DNA of 64,000 nt, from assembly GCA_935421135.1 (NCBI GenBank), contig OW285191.1, positions 14,263,700 to 14,327,699 of the forward strand. The letters run 5' to 3'. A model generated the notes under the pieces. The model searched no databases, was not told where the DNA came from, and saw only the letters and a program-made list of their open reading frames with translations. The position numbers and the translations under genes were made by a program. Source of the stretch: Bugulina stolonifera (taxonomy: Eukaryota; Bryozoa; Gymnolaemata; Cheilostomatida; Bugulidae). Below are positions 31,401-43,194 of the stretch, in pieces. Every line of letters starts with the position of its first letter. Position 1 is the stretch's first letter.

Positions 31401-34400
31401 ATGCCATCTATACTCCGCGTTCAGTTGCCTATCCCTTGCTTAGCAAAGTCAAAACAGAGCTCCAAGCCATGGTAGATGAAGGTGTTATCTTTGAAGTACA
31501 GCAACCAACTGATTGGGTATCTCCTATGGTGGTTGTTCCCAAAGCAAATGGCCGAGTGCGTGTGTGTGTCGATTATACACAATTAAATAAAGTAGTTCAT
31601 AGAGAGGTGTATCCGATGTCTCATGTTGAAGCAAGTTTAGCAAAACTGGGCAATGGCAAAATATTTACTAAGCTGGATGCTAACTCTGGATTTTACCAAA
31701 TACCATTATCTGACAAGTCAAAACTTCTTACCACATTCCTTACACCTTTTGGTAGATTTGCATACAATAGACTCCCATTTGGTTTATCATCCAGTCCAGA
31801 GATATATGCTAAGATTGTATCAGAGGTTCTGAGTGGATTGGAAGGCGTGGTTGTACATATGGATGACGTTTGTATCTGGGGGCAGTCTGTAGAGGAGCAC
31901 GATAGACGTGTCTGTGAGGTATTAAGGCGTATTTCAGATGCTGGTATGACGCTGAATGAGTCCAAGTGTGAATTTTCATGTAGAAGCATAACATTTCTTG
32001 GCCATGTCATATCTGGTGATGGCATTAAGCCAAGTAAAGAATCGGTTCAAGGTATCCAGGATTTTCCAACCCCCCAAAACATAACTGATGTACGCAGTTT
32101 TCTTGGCATGGCAAATCAGCTTAGTAAGTTTACTCCGGTATTAGGGAGCTTGAGCGACCCCTTAAGAACTTTGCTGTGTAAAGGTACGCAGTGGTATTGG
32201 GGCACCTCTCAAGAGAGTGCTTTTAATCAAATCAAAACTGAACTTTGTCGCTCCGTGGAATTAGCAGCCTACAACCCTACTTTTCAAACTGTGATTCAAA
32301 CAGATGCTTGCCGTAGCGGCCTAGGTGCAGTGTTGCTACAAAGACAACCTTCAGGAATCGTCAGAGTAGTGTCTGCTGCTTCTAGGTCATTGACTGAAAC
32401 AGAAAAACGCTATGCAACCATAGAACAAGAGGCACTCGGCATTGTATGGGCATTAGAAAAGTTTAAAGATTATATTATTGGTCTCAAGGTAGTAGTTCAA
32501 ACCGACCATAAGCCTTTAGTGCCCTTGCTAAATGACATAGAATTAGATAAGCTTCCCATACGAATTCAGAGGTTTAGAATGCGCTTAATGAGATACAGTT
32601 ACGTCATAGAGCACATTGCAGGGAAAGATAACATAGTAGCTGATGCTCTCAGTAGATCTAATGTAAAACCTAGCCTTCAAGATGTTACTTTTGTTGAGGA
32701 GGTGGAGGTTTATAGTCTAGAGATGTTGAAAGCTAATGCTTCTGATAGAAGGTTAAACCAGCTGAAACAGTTACAGTTGGAAGATGAAGTATTGGCACGA
32801 GTTAGATCATTCGTTAAATCAGAGTGGCCATTCTACTTAGCAGCAGAAGACTCTGTTCTACTTCCATTTTATGAAAACCGTTCCAAATTGTCATTAGTAG
32901 ATGAACTTTTGGTGTACGAAGGGAGAATTGTCATTCCAATGTCCTCTAGAATGGAGATGATTCGCAGAGTACATAAAGGCCATTTAGGAATTACAAAATG
33001 TCGCGAGCGTGCTCGACAAGCCATGTGGTGGCCAAGGATGAGTCAGATGATAGCTGAAATGGTGCGAAACTGCAAAGTCTGCCAAAGACACGCAAATGTA
33101 GTGAAAGAACCTTTGATGAGGTGCGAGTTTCCACAACGTCCTTGGGAACGTGTAGGTAGTGATATGTTTTACTTAAACAATGAATGGTTTTTGGTAGTTG
33201 TAGATTACTATTCTCGTTTTATTGAAATAGCAAAGCCTGTTGAACTCAACAGCCGATCTGTCATTCGGTGTTTTAAGAGTATTTTCGCCCGTCATGGCAT
33301 ACCAGAAATGTTGGTTTCAGACAATGGTCCACAGTACGCCTCAGAAGAGTTCAGAAAATTTTCAGCTGATTATGATTTTATTCATGTTACTAGCTCACCC
33401 AAGCATGCTCAAGCTAACGGTTTAGCAGAACGTACTGTACAAACAGTAAAACGGCTTCTGAAAAAGGAAGCAGATCCTTATATGGCACTTTTGGCCTATC
33501 GCTCTTCACCTCTAGAGAATGGTCATTCCCCTGCTGAGCTTCTGATGAATAGAAAGCTTCGCACTACCATACCCAGCTTGCCATCGGCACTTGAGCCTCG
33601 GGTGCCTTGTGAGTCAGTTATCCGTGAGAAGGAAACAACGAAGCGTTTAGAGTCTCAAACTCAGTTTAACAGAAGGCACAGAGCAGTAGAGCTACCTCCA
33701 TTGCTAGAGGATCAGCAAGTTTATGTGAGAGACACGGGGAGAGATGGCAAAGTAGTAGGACCAGTTCCAAGTCACCCTAGATCATATACAGTTAAAGACA
33801 GCAATGGTAGTATTGTGAGACGTAATCGCACCAGCTTAGTTAGTAGTGAAACTTCATTTAGCCCAAATGGGGATTCACAGTCAAACCCAGTAGTACCAGA
33901 ATCCGAGCCAATGGAAAGTAGTGGCGGAGGACCAGAACCAATTGACAATTCCAGCCGTTGTGTGAACTCTCCCATTTCGGCTCCTATGACACTACGGTCA
34001 GGTAGTCAAACCGCGTAATTGATCTAATCTTTGGCGAACAGTTTGCGTCAACCTCACACCTAGCTTTGAAATATGACAGCTGTTTGCACTAAATTTTACT
34101 AATCTGTTTTTGTGTAGTTTGCAATTTTTCATGTATATTTATGTTAACATTCATTGTAATTATTATTTCTCTTTTTATGATTGTTAGATTAACTGATAGT
34201 TCATCTTAAAAATAGGGAGATGTTGTATGATTACTGCTACTGACATAGCTATAAGATTATCCTCTAGCAAGCATAGCATATGTAGCAGCATGTTGTATGT
34301 TCAGTTGAGCTTCAGACCTGTTTTAGGACTGACATGTTATGTATGCAATAAACCATAACCAGTATAATACAACACTAATAGCCTAGTAGCATATACATGT

Positions 34401-37400
34401 AGAGGCTTATTAATTTCAATAATCTGTGAAAATTAATTATACTTGCATACCTATTGGTATGATACCAATATATATAGTACCTTTGAGCACTAAATAGACC
34501 GTCAAGGCTGCTGTATAAGCCCAAGTTCCAGATAAAATTCGTCATTAACATAGGCCTATAGACCAAGGGTGCTTCACATTTCTAGTTTTCACAGAATTTC
34601 AGAAATACATAGGCTTTTATTAAAAGTACATGGGTCTGTCCATAATCACCGTTGCAACATTCAGAGAACATATCTGAATGTAGCCACTTATTTAACATTG
34701 TCCAACCTTATTGAACAGGACAGGCTGATTGAGCTTAAAATTCTCTACAAAATGATATGTTGAATGTTCATGTGGAATAACCGGTTTGCTGACGCTGTCC
34801 TAAAATGTGTGTCACCGTTGCAATGTCAGAGAAATGGAATTCTAAAACATGTTCTGCCGTTATTGAAAATTCTGTGATTTGTGTCGCTTCTCACTTTTTT
34901 TGCTTAGATATGATGTTGAGAACCTATGCAGCTACACTAGAAACCAAAAACCTAAGCAATATCTTAGTGTGCCTTGCTCTGACGAGCTTAAATCGGTGTC
35001 ACCGTTGCAACAATCCATTGTCACCGTTGCAACGCTTTCAAATTTAATGGACAAATTGAGCTTTTTAGGAAAATATATCGTGTTTTTATGGTTTCACATC
35101 TACCAAATATGATGTTTATTAGGGTAATGGTATGATACACTCAAATAAAGCAGAGTTGTTTCAATATACAACAATTGTGAAATACTCGAATACTGAAAGA
35201 CGACAATGTGTTACAATGTTCTACCGTCATTAAAAACTCGGTGAATCGTGTTGCATCTCACTTTTCTTGCTTAAATAATATGCTGAGAACATATGCAGCT
35301 ACATTAGGAGCACAAAATCTAAGAAATATATTATTATGGTTCGAGTTGAGAAGCTTCAATCAGTGTCACCATTGCAACTATTTATCGCCACCGTTGCAAC
35401 GCTGTAAAAATTAATTGACACTGGGCTTTCTAGGAAAGTAAATGACATTATTTGTATAGTTGTAAGCCTACATTTACCAAATATGATGTGTATTACGATA
35501 AGGAACCGATACAGGTAAAGAATGTGGTTTTCTAAGGTATTAAAAGTAGTGCAAAATATTCTATTGCTGAGAGACAGCAATGTACTGAATAAGGTGTAAA
35601 ATTCAAACTAGGAAGGTATTCTGCCATTGCATGTTGCTCTAAAAACAGTATTGATCTCATTTGTTCAGGATGGAAAAAGTAGCAACATGTTGATATGATC
35701 CCGGCATACTCGAGCAACGTTTTTAGTATTGATAACAAACATCAAAAGCAGACCTGACGCACCTCGCAAATTACAATCCAGTTTCGTGCGCATCAACAGA
35801 GTAGACAAGTCCTACATTATTTAACATTGTTCATTTTCTTTCAAAATCACCTTCTTTTACATTCAAAACAATTTTTAAACTATCTGGGTCAATGCAATCA
35901 ATTTGATCACAATTTCGGTGAAAACCTTCAGCATCAGCACTATCTACTTTGAATGAATGTTACTGGTGTTCCTCGGTTTGGCTCACCTGACTAGAAAAAA
36001 AAAGAATTTTTACTAATTTGTATTGCATAGAGCAAACCTTCTTGAGATAAGTGAGCAGATGCAACTTTCAGACTGTACACCTTAAATTTTGATGTGTTCA
36101 GCATAGTTATCTGGATCTGCTTTTAGTTTTTCACGATATTTACGCATACGTTCAACAGAAGTGGTCGTCCACTTATTGATGCAGGGAATAAACTGACCCA
36201 ACAATTTTAGAATGGCAAAGAGGCCATAGCTACTCAGTCACACATAAAGTATTTAACTGGATCTGCTGTCTATCCACTTCATACTAGGAAAAAACATTGT
36301 GTAACAGAATGAGAAGTTTGATTTTAGGATTCCGTGTGTGTTAGCTGGGCACAGTCGACAAAGGAAGCTTTACTCAGTTACATTACATTGTTTTACAGTC
36401 TCTTTTATCTTTACCCATCTTCAATCAAGCAACATTTTCATATTTGGACTGTAATACAGTTCCATATAGGCTCCTTACTTTGGACTTTAGGGGCATTGCA
36501 ACGGTGACACATTGCCGTTGCATCGGTGACAGGTTGCAACAGTGACGGAAAATCAGGCAAAATATATGGGATAGCAAAAAATTAGAATGGTAGTCTTGTT
36601 AGTATCACAAAGTTAATTTAGAATCTCAAAAATAATGTTTTTAAATTAAATAGCAAGAGTGCCAGGTTAACTTTTTCATGTTTTCTTTCACCGTTGCAAC
36701 AAGGGGTAAGCCTTCAAATAAAGGCCGGTATTAGGAAAACCGTACTATTTTCATAACTTTTAATGGTTGTTATAAGAAATATGCACCACAAGGAACCAGC
36801 TAATATGAATTTTGGTTGTTCAAACAACTCCTTGTGATTCTATACGCGTTTCAAGCTTTCTCAAATTTTGAGCTCGAAATGGCGTCCACATTGTTGTGTA
36901 TCCGACAGTAATTTTCCCCATCAATACATTGTGGTATGTGTTGATAAATTGTGGAACTATACAATTTCAGATGTTCTCTAACAGATTTTAGAAGAAAATA
37001 TGTGAAAATCTCATTTTGAAAATTTATCACAAATTTCATTTATTTATGGACAGACCCACATAATACTCACCAAATTGCAATCATTTCAAAAGTCATACAA
37101 CATTTTTACATAGTCAAATTGACAAAAGGAATATATGGACTACTGCTAAAATGACTGACAATGCGTGATTAATAATTATAATTCAGTTTTATTTTTTAAA
37201 CTTAATTTTCTTGCATCAAGAAATAATTTCCTTTAGGCTATTTCATAGAATTAAAATAAACTAATTTTGTTATAGGGCTACATGATAATAGCATATATAT
37301 TCAATATATACTTGACTAATTAAAAAGAAAGACTTAATCCTTCGTCATTTTTAATTATCTCATGAAATTAAAAATAAAGAAAGACTTGGTCTTCTCCAAT

Positions 37401-37892
37401 TTCTCAATTAGTAACAGAAAAATATTTATTAATATGCATTTTAATATAACAAATACAAGAAAATAAAATGTTATTCTTATTTTTAATATTAATTATTTAT
37501 TTTAATATTTACAATATTAATATAAATATAATATCTATAATTATATTATTTTGTTATTCCAGTCTCAGTCATACACAGATACAGTGAAGAGAGTTCTGTG
37601 AGTTAAATAGACATTGAAGTAATGTACATCGTGATCAGCACATCAGCGATAATCACTTGTAATTTTAAAGTCAACAGAACATCTACGACAGAGTTGAGTA
37701 GTTACTAGTTACTTTACTTTAGTTGATAATCATGAAATGGATAATCGTTATCGTATTAAATAATACCAAAAAGAACAATATATATTTAGCTTGACTTTAT
37801 GTTTATGTTGATCAGTATTACCATTCTTGACAAAACTTTATTCCAACAAAACCGGGACCTTCTTCCTTACTGGCTTGGGCATAGAAATCCAT
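28455..37892 (-). CDS. POLR2I: RNA polymerase II subunit RPB9 (4 exons, first intron about 8.1 kb)
   Basis: Small zinc-ribbon subunit of RNA polymerase II, acting in start-site choice, elongation and proofreading. Minus-strand exons: 37892-37822, 29732-29678, 29256-29183, 28644-28455. They total 390 nt, 129 aa (human is 125). The N-terminal ribbon uses Cys21, Cys24, Cys43 and Cys46 (FCQEC and ACRNC). The C-terminal ribbon uses Cys90, Cys93, Cys118 and Cys123. Conserved strings include [36 protein letters not shown] and the terminus HRWTE. The first exon encodes a short leader then [13 protein letters not shown]; its donor phase (2) matches exon 2 exactly. Intron 1 (29733-37821) holds an LTR retrotransposon in the opposite orientation and a TIR element. 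The reading frame is intact despite both. Confidence 0.95.
29940..30093 (+). repeat. 5' LTR of the intronic Gypsy element
   Basis: 154 bp, 6-bp inverted ends TGTTGT/ACAACA. The 3' copy at 34221-34374 shows no difference by eye. An AATAAA (in GCAATAAACC) lies about 30 bp before the LTR end and may serve for polyadenylation. Confidence 0.95.
30135..30479 (+). CDS. Gag, N-terminal part (frame interrupted)
   Basis: Starts at the first ATG 41 bp after the 5' LTR. About 114 residues with the retrotransposon-gag look ([37 protein letters not shown]). It then shifts frame and stops at TAA 30477-30479. The homologous continuation is in the next frame from about 30461. The break coincides with a direct duplication of GCAGT (30455-30459 and 30460-30464). 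The normal Gag would therefore continue into the zinc-knuckle region of the following frame. Whether this is a private mutation or a translational frameshift site is discussed in the findings. Confidence 0.8.
   Translation: MAQKFNPPQEFDFQPERWTEWIGRWDRYRNISKICDEDAQLQIDSFLYCMGNRSESIFSGLDLSDDDRKDYQKVREAFGKYFSPRKYIIYERAKFFRRDQQAGETVEQCSTYAS
30458..34018 (+). CDS. pol: Gag C-terminus plus Pol polyprotein (PR-RT-RH-IN), Gypsy class
   Basis: Open for 1186 codons. Order by residue in this frame: end of the Gag capsid-like region (RIVVGIRD, 26-33); two CCHC zinc knuckles at about 103-116 and 123-136; aspartic protease with DSGA at 190-193; reverse transcriptase with [12 protein letters not shown] at about 407-418 and the catalytic MDD at 468-470; RNase H ([21 protein letters not shown]); integrase HHCC zinc finger ([14 protein letters not shown] then CKVCQRHA) and the D-D-E core ([26 protein letters not shown]). 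The C-terminus is Ser/Pro-rich and no chromodomain is seen. No internal stop, so Pol appears able to work. Translation start is unclear because the frame opens inside Gag. Confidence 0.93.
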   Translation: MQYIRILNDSADRCEFANRSEQMRDRIVVGIRDIACSREMQKMDVEKLTEAVAANMARQFEQVDNNIKELNDNKLSSSIPVSDTDKVTEVTKPREATSPGHPCKRCGYRKHTKGKCPAIDSRCNKCHKPGHYARCCNSKIIQEVTDAENSECDSLHNFMGVVNDTKGQIEPWVKKVRVSKLNTPIYFKLDSGADVSVIPKSFCNKMSLYPTDKHLCQASGTQLTVHGYFESNIIVGRNSIFERFYVVDGTKALLGRTACVRLGLIKLCVTDSLDINIVDKSSKFFKQEFSALFKGLGKMHREVDIQIKQDNSPPYAIYTPRSVAYPLLSKVKTELQAMVDEGVIFEVQQPTDWVSPMVVVPKANGRVRVCVDYTQLNKVVHREVYPMSHVEASLAKLGNGKIFTKLDANSGFYQIPLSDKSKLLTTFLTPFGRFAYNRLPFGLSSSPEIYAKIVSEVLSGLEGVVVHMDDVCIWGQSVEEHDRRVCEVLRRISDAGMTLNESKCEFSCRSITFLGHVISGDGIKPSKESVQGIQDFPTPQNITDVRSFLGMANQLSKFTPVLGSLSDPLRTLLCKGTQWYWGTSQESAFNQIKTELCRSVELAAYNPTFQTVIQTDACRSGLGAVLLQRQPSGIVRVVSAASRSLTETEKRYATIEQEALGIVWALEKFKDYIIGLKVVVQTDHKPLVPLLNDIELDKLPIRIQRFRMRLMRYSYVIEHIAGKDNIVADALSRSNVKPSLQDVTFVEEVEVYSLEMLKANASDRRLNQLKQLQLEDEVLARVRSFVKSEWPFYLAAEDSVLLPFYENRSKLSLVDELLVYEGRIVIPMSSRMEMIRRVHKGHLGITKCRERARQAMWWPRMSQMIAEMVRNCKVCQRHANVVKEPLMRCEFPQRPWERVGSDMFYLNNEWFLVVVDYYSRFIEIAKPVELNSRSVIRCFKSIFARHGIPEMLVSDNGPQYASEEFRKFSADYDFIHVTSSPKHAQANGLAERTVQTVKRLLKKEADPYMALLAYRSSPLENGHSPAELLMNRKLRTTIPSLPSALEPRVPCESVIREKETTKRLESQTQFNRRHRAVELPPLLEDQQVYVRDTGRDGKVVGPVPSHPRSYTVKDSNGSIVRRNRTSLVSSETSFSPNGDSQSNPVVPESEPMESSGGGPEPIDNSSRCVNSPISAPMTLRSGSQTA
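34221..34374 (+). repeat. 3' LTR of the intronic Gypsy element
   Basis: 154 bp copy of the 5' LTR, preceded by the purine tract AAAAATAGGGAGA and followed by the target duplication CTAAT. Confidence 0.95.
34631..37058. mobile_element. 2.4-kb non-autonomous TIR element with GTCACCGTTGCAAC repeats
   Basis: Bounded by the perfect 15-bp inverted repeat TGGGTCTGTCCATAA (34631-34645) and its complement (37044-37058). Inside the left half, CACCGTTGCAAC or close variants recur in direct orientation (about 34647, 34814, 34997, 35022, 35367, 35390). In the right part the inverse form GTTGCAACGGTGAC-like occurs around 36496-36545. Two direct copies of a roughly 320-bp block (about 34850-35170 and 35210-35530) share ACCAAATATGATG and GAGAAC-ATGCAGCTAC strings. 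No long ORF, so any transposase would act in trans. Target duplication is not clear; the flanks share only CA. Confidence 0.72.
37059..37821. other. AT-rich remainder of POLR2I intron 1
   Basis: Unique, strongly AT-rich sequence (particularly 37165-37545) between the TIR element and POLR2I exon 1. No feature beyond the splice donor at 37820-37821 is seen. Confidence 0.5.
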
Positions 37893-39189
37893 GGCAGGGT
37901 ATAATTACTGAGCAAGACTGGCTGCGATCGTCCGATTGCTGAGTCAATTTTTCGTCTAAATTAAATCGGAAGCTGGTGAAAACATTCCCACCACCTAAAA
38001 CAAAGAAGAAACTCTAAGCTCCGCCCAAAAACTGTAGTAAATCCAATGACCTGCCACTTTACATAGTAACGCCGCCCACTCTGACCTTGGTTACTGCAGA
38101 AACGCTGTAATTAAGGTCAACTTATGCGACGATCAATTCCCGAGTGAGAAAATTCAGCAAATCCGTTTTCTGGCAGAATTTCGGAACACAGCTCTAATAA
38201 AATTCACATGCAGACTATTTCATAAATAGGAACAAATTTGATGTAAAATACTCAGGCAGTGACCATAATTATTTTCTAATTACTGCTGCTATTTACACAG
38301 ATTTGCTTAATAGAAAAGACAAAGTTAGAGTAAGACTAAATCGAAGTGAACACTTGTTATTTTGACAACTTCCCAGAACATACAGTTTTCATTGACATGG
38401 CTCCAGGTATGCAATGTGTCTCTTAAAAAAATGGGCAAAGTGTAAATTTTGAACATTAGATCATCCACAGCAACGGAACTCCAAAAAGTTTCGTGTTGAA
38501 AAGCTGTGTATATAAATGTAATTTCCTGTGCATAGTTGGGCATTTGATTTGTTTTGAATAAGCGTCTTAATATGAGGTGAAATAAAAGCAAAACGTTCAA
38601 TAATTATCACAATTTTATCATACTTTATGAGAATTAGAATAGAGATTTCACTGAGCAGTGCATATGCGGTGTCTGCAGTATCACAATAATACAGTATGAT
38701 AAGTTAAAATTTTTAGTATCAAGCATTGCAATACTTATTTTAGAGCATGATACAGAAGGTAAGTAATAATATTAAAATAGGCAATGCTACAATTTCCGGC
38801 ACTTCTCGACAACTTTCTGTAGTGTGTGGCTTCTAAATAGCAGTCATGAGTACTTTGGTGTATTCTCCAAAATCTCTCTCATAAGGTCGATAAGCTGTGA
38901 TGCTAGTTCAAGAGAAACTAATTGTATTACACTGATTCATTCGGCTAGTACATCTATATCGTAGTAAAAGTCTGGTTGGCATTGTCAGGATACAGAATCC
39001 ATCATTTTGTGACAAACAGACAAAGCAAATTGTTTTTCGCTTTTCTTCTTTCCAATGATTTGGATAACACCACTCTTTCATCTATTATTTCAAACTGCCA
39101 TATCATTTAGTTTGCGTGGAATAAAGTTTTCTAGACTTTCTGTTTGAACCTTCATAGACATTTCTAAAAAGCCAGAAACAATCTGAATG
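37893..39189. other. Intergenic between POLR2I and the MORN2-like gene
   Basis: Region between two divergently transcribed genes, so it probably holds both promoters. A good donor (AAG followed by GTAAGT) at about 38758 might mark a noncoding or short first exon of the MORN2-like gene, but its phase does not allow a coding start at the nearby ATG. Confidence 0.45.
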
Positions 39190-40682
<1,493 letters not shown>

Positions 40683-41100
40683 ATTCTCAGTTTGTAGAGT
40701 GACACAATTATTTTGTATTCAACAGTTATAGCAAAATCGATAAAACTTCAACCATGCATTTAATATGCTAAAACACTTTAATGGTTTTCACACAATGTAT
40801 ATCATTAGAATTACAATAGCGATCAATACGAAATACAATAACATATAATTATATTATAGTGTATATAATTTTACATTAAGAATATGGTATTTAATAGGTC
40901 ACAATCTGTCCTTATAAATAAGTCACGCTGTCTACTTGGAGATAGGTCACAAGTTCTACATTAATACAAGTCATACTCTTTGACGTATGGTATGTATGGG
41001 GTATAAATATAATAGGGTACATGATACATATGTTAGGGCTACATACAATGCCACTTACAACGTTAGTTATCTCACGCAACATACGATATGGATGGAGCTC

Positions 41101-43194
41101 TCAGTACTTATAAAGCTCACGTAGTACAAGTAGATATTGCTTTCCTCTGTTCTGTTCAAGTCTCCAGATTAACTTATGGCAGTCCAAGTAGGTCAGTACT
41201 GATACTCCCAATGCAACGCCTACAGCTGCACTATCAATGACTATAGATACACGCTGAAGAAGATCAATGGTGTCAAGGTAAAAGTTTACAGCGACATGTA
41301 GTAAGGCGGGTATGCAGAAGGCGATCAGATCTATCACTGCTTGCTTTTGCACATAGAGGAAATAGCCGAACATCTCTTTGGATCTACATTTTAGCAATAT
41401 ATCCAAAGCCCGATCACCAAATATCATAAATCCTCCTGCTGCAAACGACAATACAGTTGAATAATGACTGTTTTTTCCTTCATAGGCATAGACTCGTGTC
41501 ATGGCAGAAGCTAACAGCCAGTAACTAATGGTGATGAAGCATATGTTCATGTAACGAAACTTTTGAAAATTCCCAAAATTATAAACTTTGCTAGTCTTAC
41601 TCAGCTTTCTCATATACCTGAGTTTACCGGCCATAATATTCTCTATTGAGAACAAAGTTGGTATCAGGCCGAGAAAAGACACCAGCAAAGGGAGGTGGTA
41701 GAATAGATATGCATCAAACTTGTTAGCAGACATAAAGTGGCATGAAACGTTGATCATTTGAAAGAAGAGCACAAAAGATAAAGCAGAAAGGCAAGAGTAA
41801 AGAACTAGAGATAAAGCAGTGTACATGTGCATATATTTTATAGACTTGGATAGTTGGGTCAGCCTCAGACCAAGTAATCCCCGGGGTAAATACGTTGCTC
41901 CCAATATCCAAGATATCCTCACCGGCATTGGTAGATCGTCAATAAAAATGTTGCCAACAATGAACATGGCAATCCAATAAAAGCTTAGTATGATTCCAAA
42001 GTAATGGCTAAAGTTCATCCATTCGCACTCAGTTTTCGGAAAAATACTTTTTGTGATCTGGCAGTTCACTGGTTCGCTGTCATCTGGTCTACTTGATGTC
42101 ACATTGTTGATGGTCACACAGCTGTCTACCTCTACACTTTCCAATGGACCACTATCCACCAGAGTTACACCCATCTGCTGACTGTCTATGGATTTGGCCA
42201 TGTGTAGATTATCTGCACCGCTCTCTTCAACCGTGGTTTCCAGTTTATTCTGAACTGTTTCACATCCAACTTTAGACTCCATTCTATGATATTTCTGTAA
42301 TTATCAAATAATGTAGCCTAAGTTCAAGTACTTGTATAAATTGCAGATAATTGGGCCAGAGCCCTAGTGGGGAGAATGGTGATAGGCTATATATGGAATT
42401 TCTTAATACAAGGAATTATATACGATATGTAGCCGACATGTACAATATGTACATGTAGGCACAACTTTCAAAATGGATGACAAAAAATTTCTAGTGAATA
42501 CTGAATAGCAATGCCAACTGGGCTCAGTCTAAGCCAATGTATGACTTAAACAACTTAAACATAGTTGAACTCTTTACTATTATAACATACATGGTGTTAC
42601 TTCCCAACTCATTTACCCAACAGCCAATATAACTTAAATATGTCATATAAACAATTTCCGTTCCTTTCTCACTGGGCGTTGGCCAGCACTGGCACCTGGT
42701 ATTTCAAGTTGCAAGGGCTGTTCATGCCGAGGGGTCTAGGCGGATGGGTTTTATATAAAATAAACCAGTCATCCAAAGTCTCAGATTGAAGGCAACCTCT
42801 CATGTTACTCTGTAAGAACTTGTCCTCATCTCCTCTGACTAAGTGGGGGGCCCATGCCATTGCTATCAGTCAAAGCTATGTTAGTAATCCGTCAATTTTG
42901 CAATATTTGGCATAATTATACTATTTTACTATTATTATGTCATAATAGAAAGTCATCTATGGAGAATTGTGCAGAGTTAGTGTAATATTTTAGTTTACTT
43001 ACCTGATTCAGTTTAGGATTGCCAGTTTGGGATGCAGAATGGATACAGACTATGAATAATAATACATGATTAGCACAGCTTGGAGCTGTTATGTAATGCA
43101 GCAGCCTCAGTACCACCTGTCGGTGCTGCTGTTGAACTACTAATATTGGGTAGTGTATAGAATACCCTCCATGTATGAAGGTACTGAGACTCAT
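41101..43194 (-). CDS. Unrecognised multi-pass membrane protein, copy 1
   Basis: I do not recognise the family. The main exon 42294-41101 encodes a 393-residue protein from the MESK start (ATG 42282). It has a hydrophilic acidic N-terminus of about 90 residues, then about eight hydrophobic segments (roughly 95-115, 122-140, 156-178, 194-213, 245-266, 275-292, 314-335, 345-366). Between segments 4 and 5 is a basic loop (AGKLRYMRKLSKTSKVYNFG), which suggests a cytoplasmic loop. It ends in a charged tail (RELYKY). An upstream exon 43194-43003 ends at a donor GTAAGT and joins in phase 0 through KYHR to MESK, extending the protein by up to 68 residues. That extension is inferred. It could be a receptor or transporter, but no signature motif supports either. 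Confidence 0.75.

Larger units (their letters stand above)
29940..34374 (+). mobile_element. Complete Ty3/Gypsy-type LTR retrotransposon in POLR2I intron 1
   Basis: Full-length element of 4435 bp. Two 154-bp LTRs (29940-30093 and 34221-34374) start TGTTGT and end ACAACA, and I read them as identical. The flanks carry a 5-bp target-site duplication CTAAT (29935-29939 and 34375-34379). A purine tract (34208-34220) abuts the 3' LTR. TGGTAGC directly after the 5' LTR resembles the start of an initiator-Met tRNA primer site, but the match fades after 7 bases. The pol order protease-RT-RNase H-integrase defines the Gypsy class. It is transcribed opposite to the host gene. Confidence 0.96.

Noticed and set aside
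38745..38758. ATG followed by a strong GTAAGT donor as the MORN2 start exon
   Set aside because: The phase at this donor does not fit the next exon (39233) when read from that ATG.
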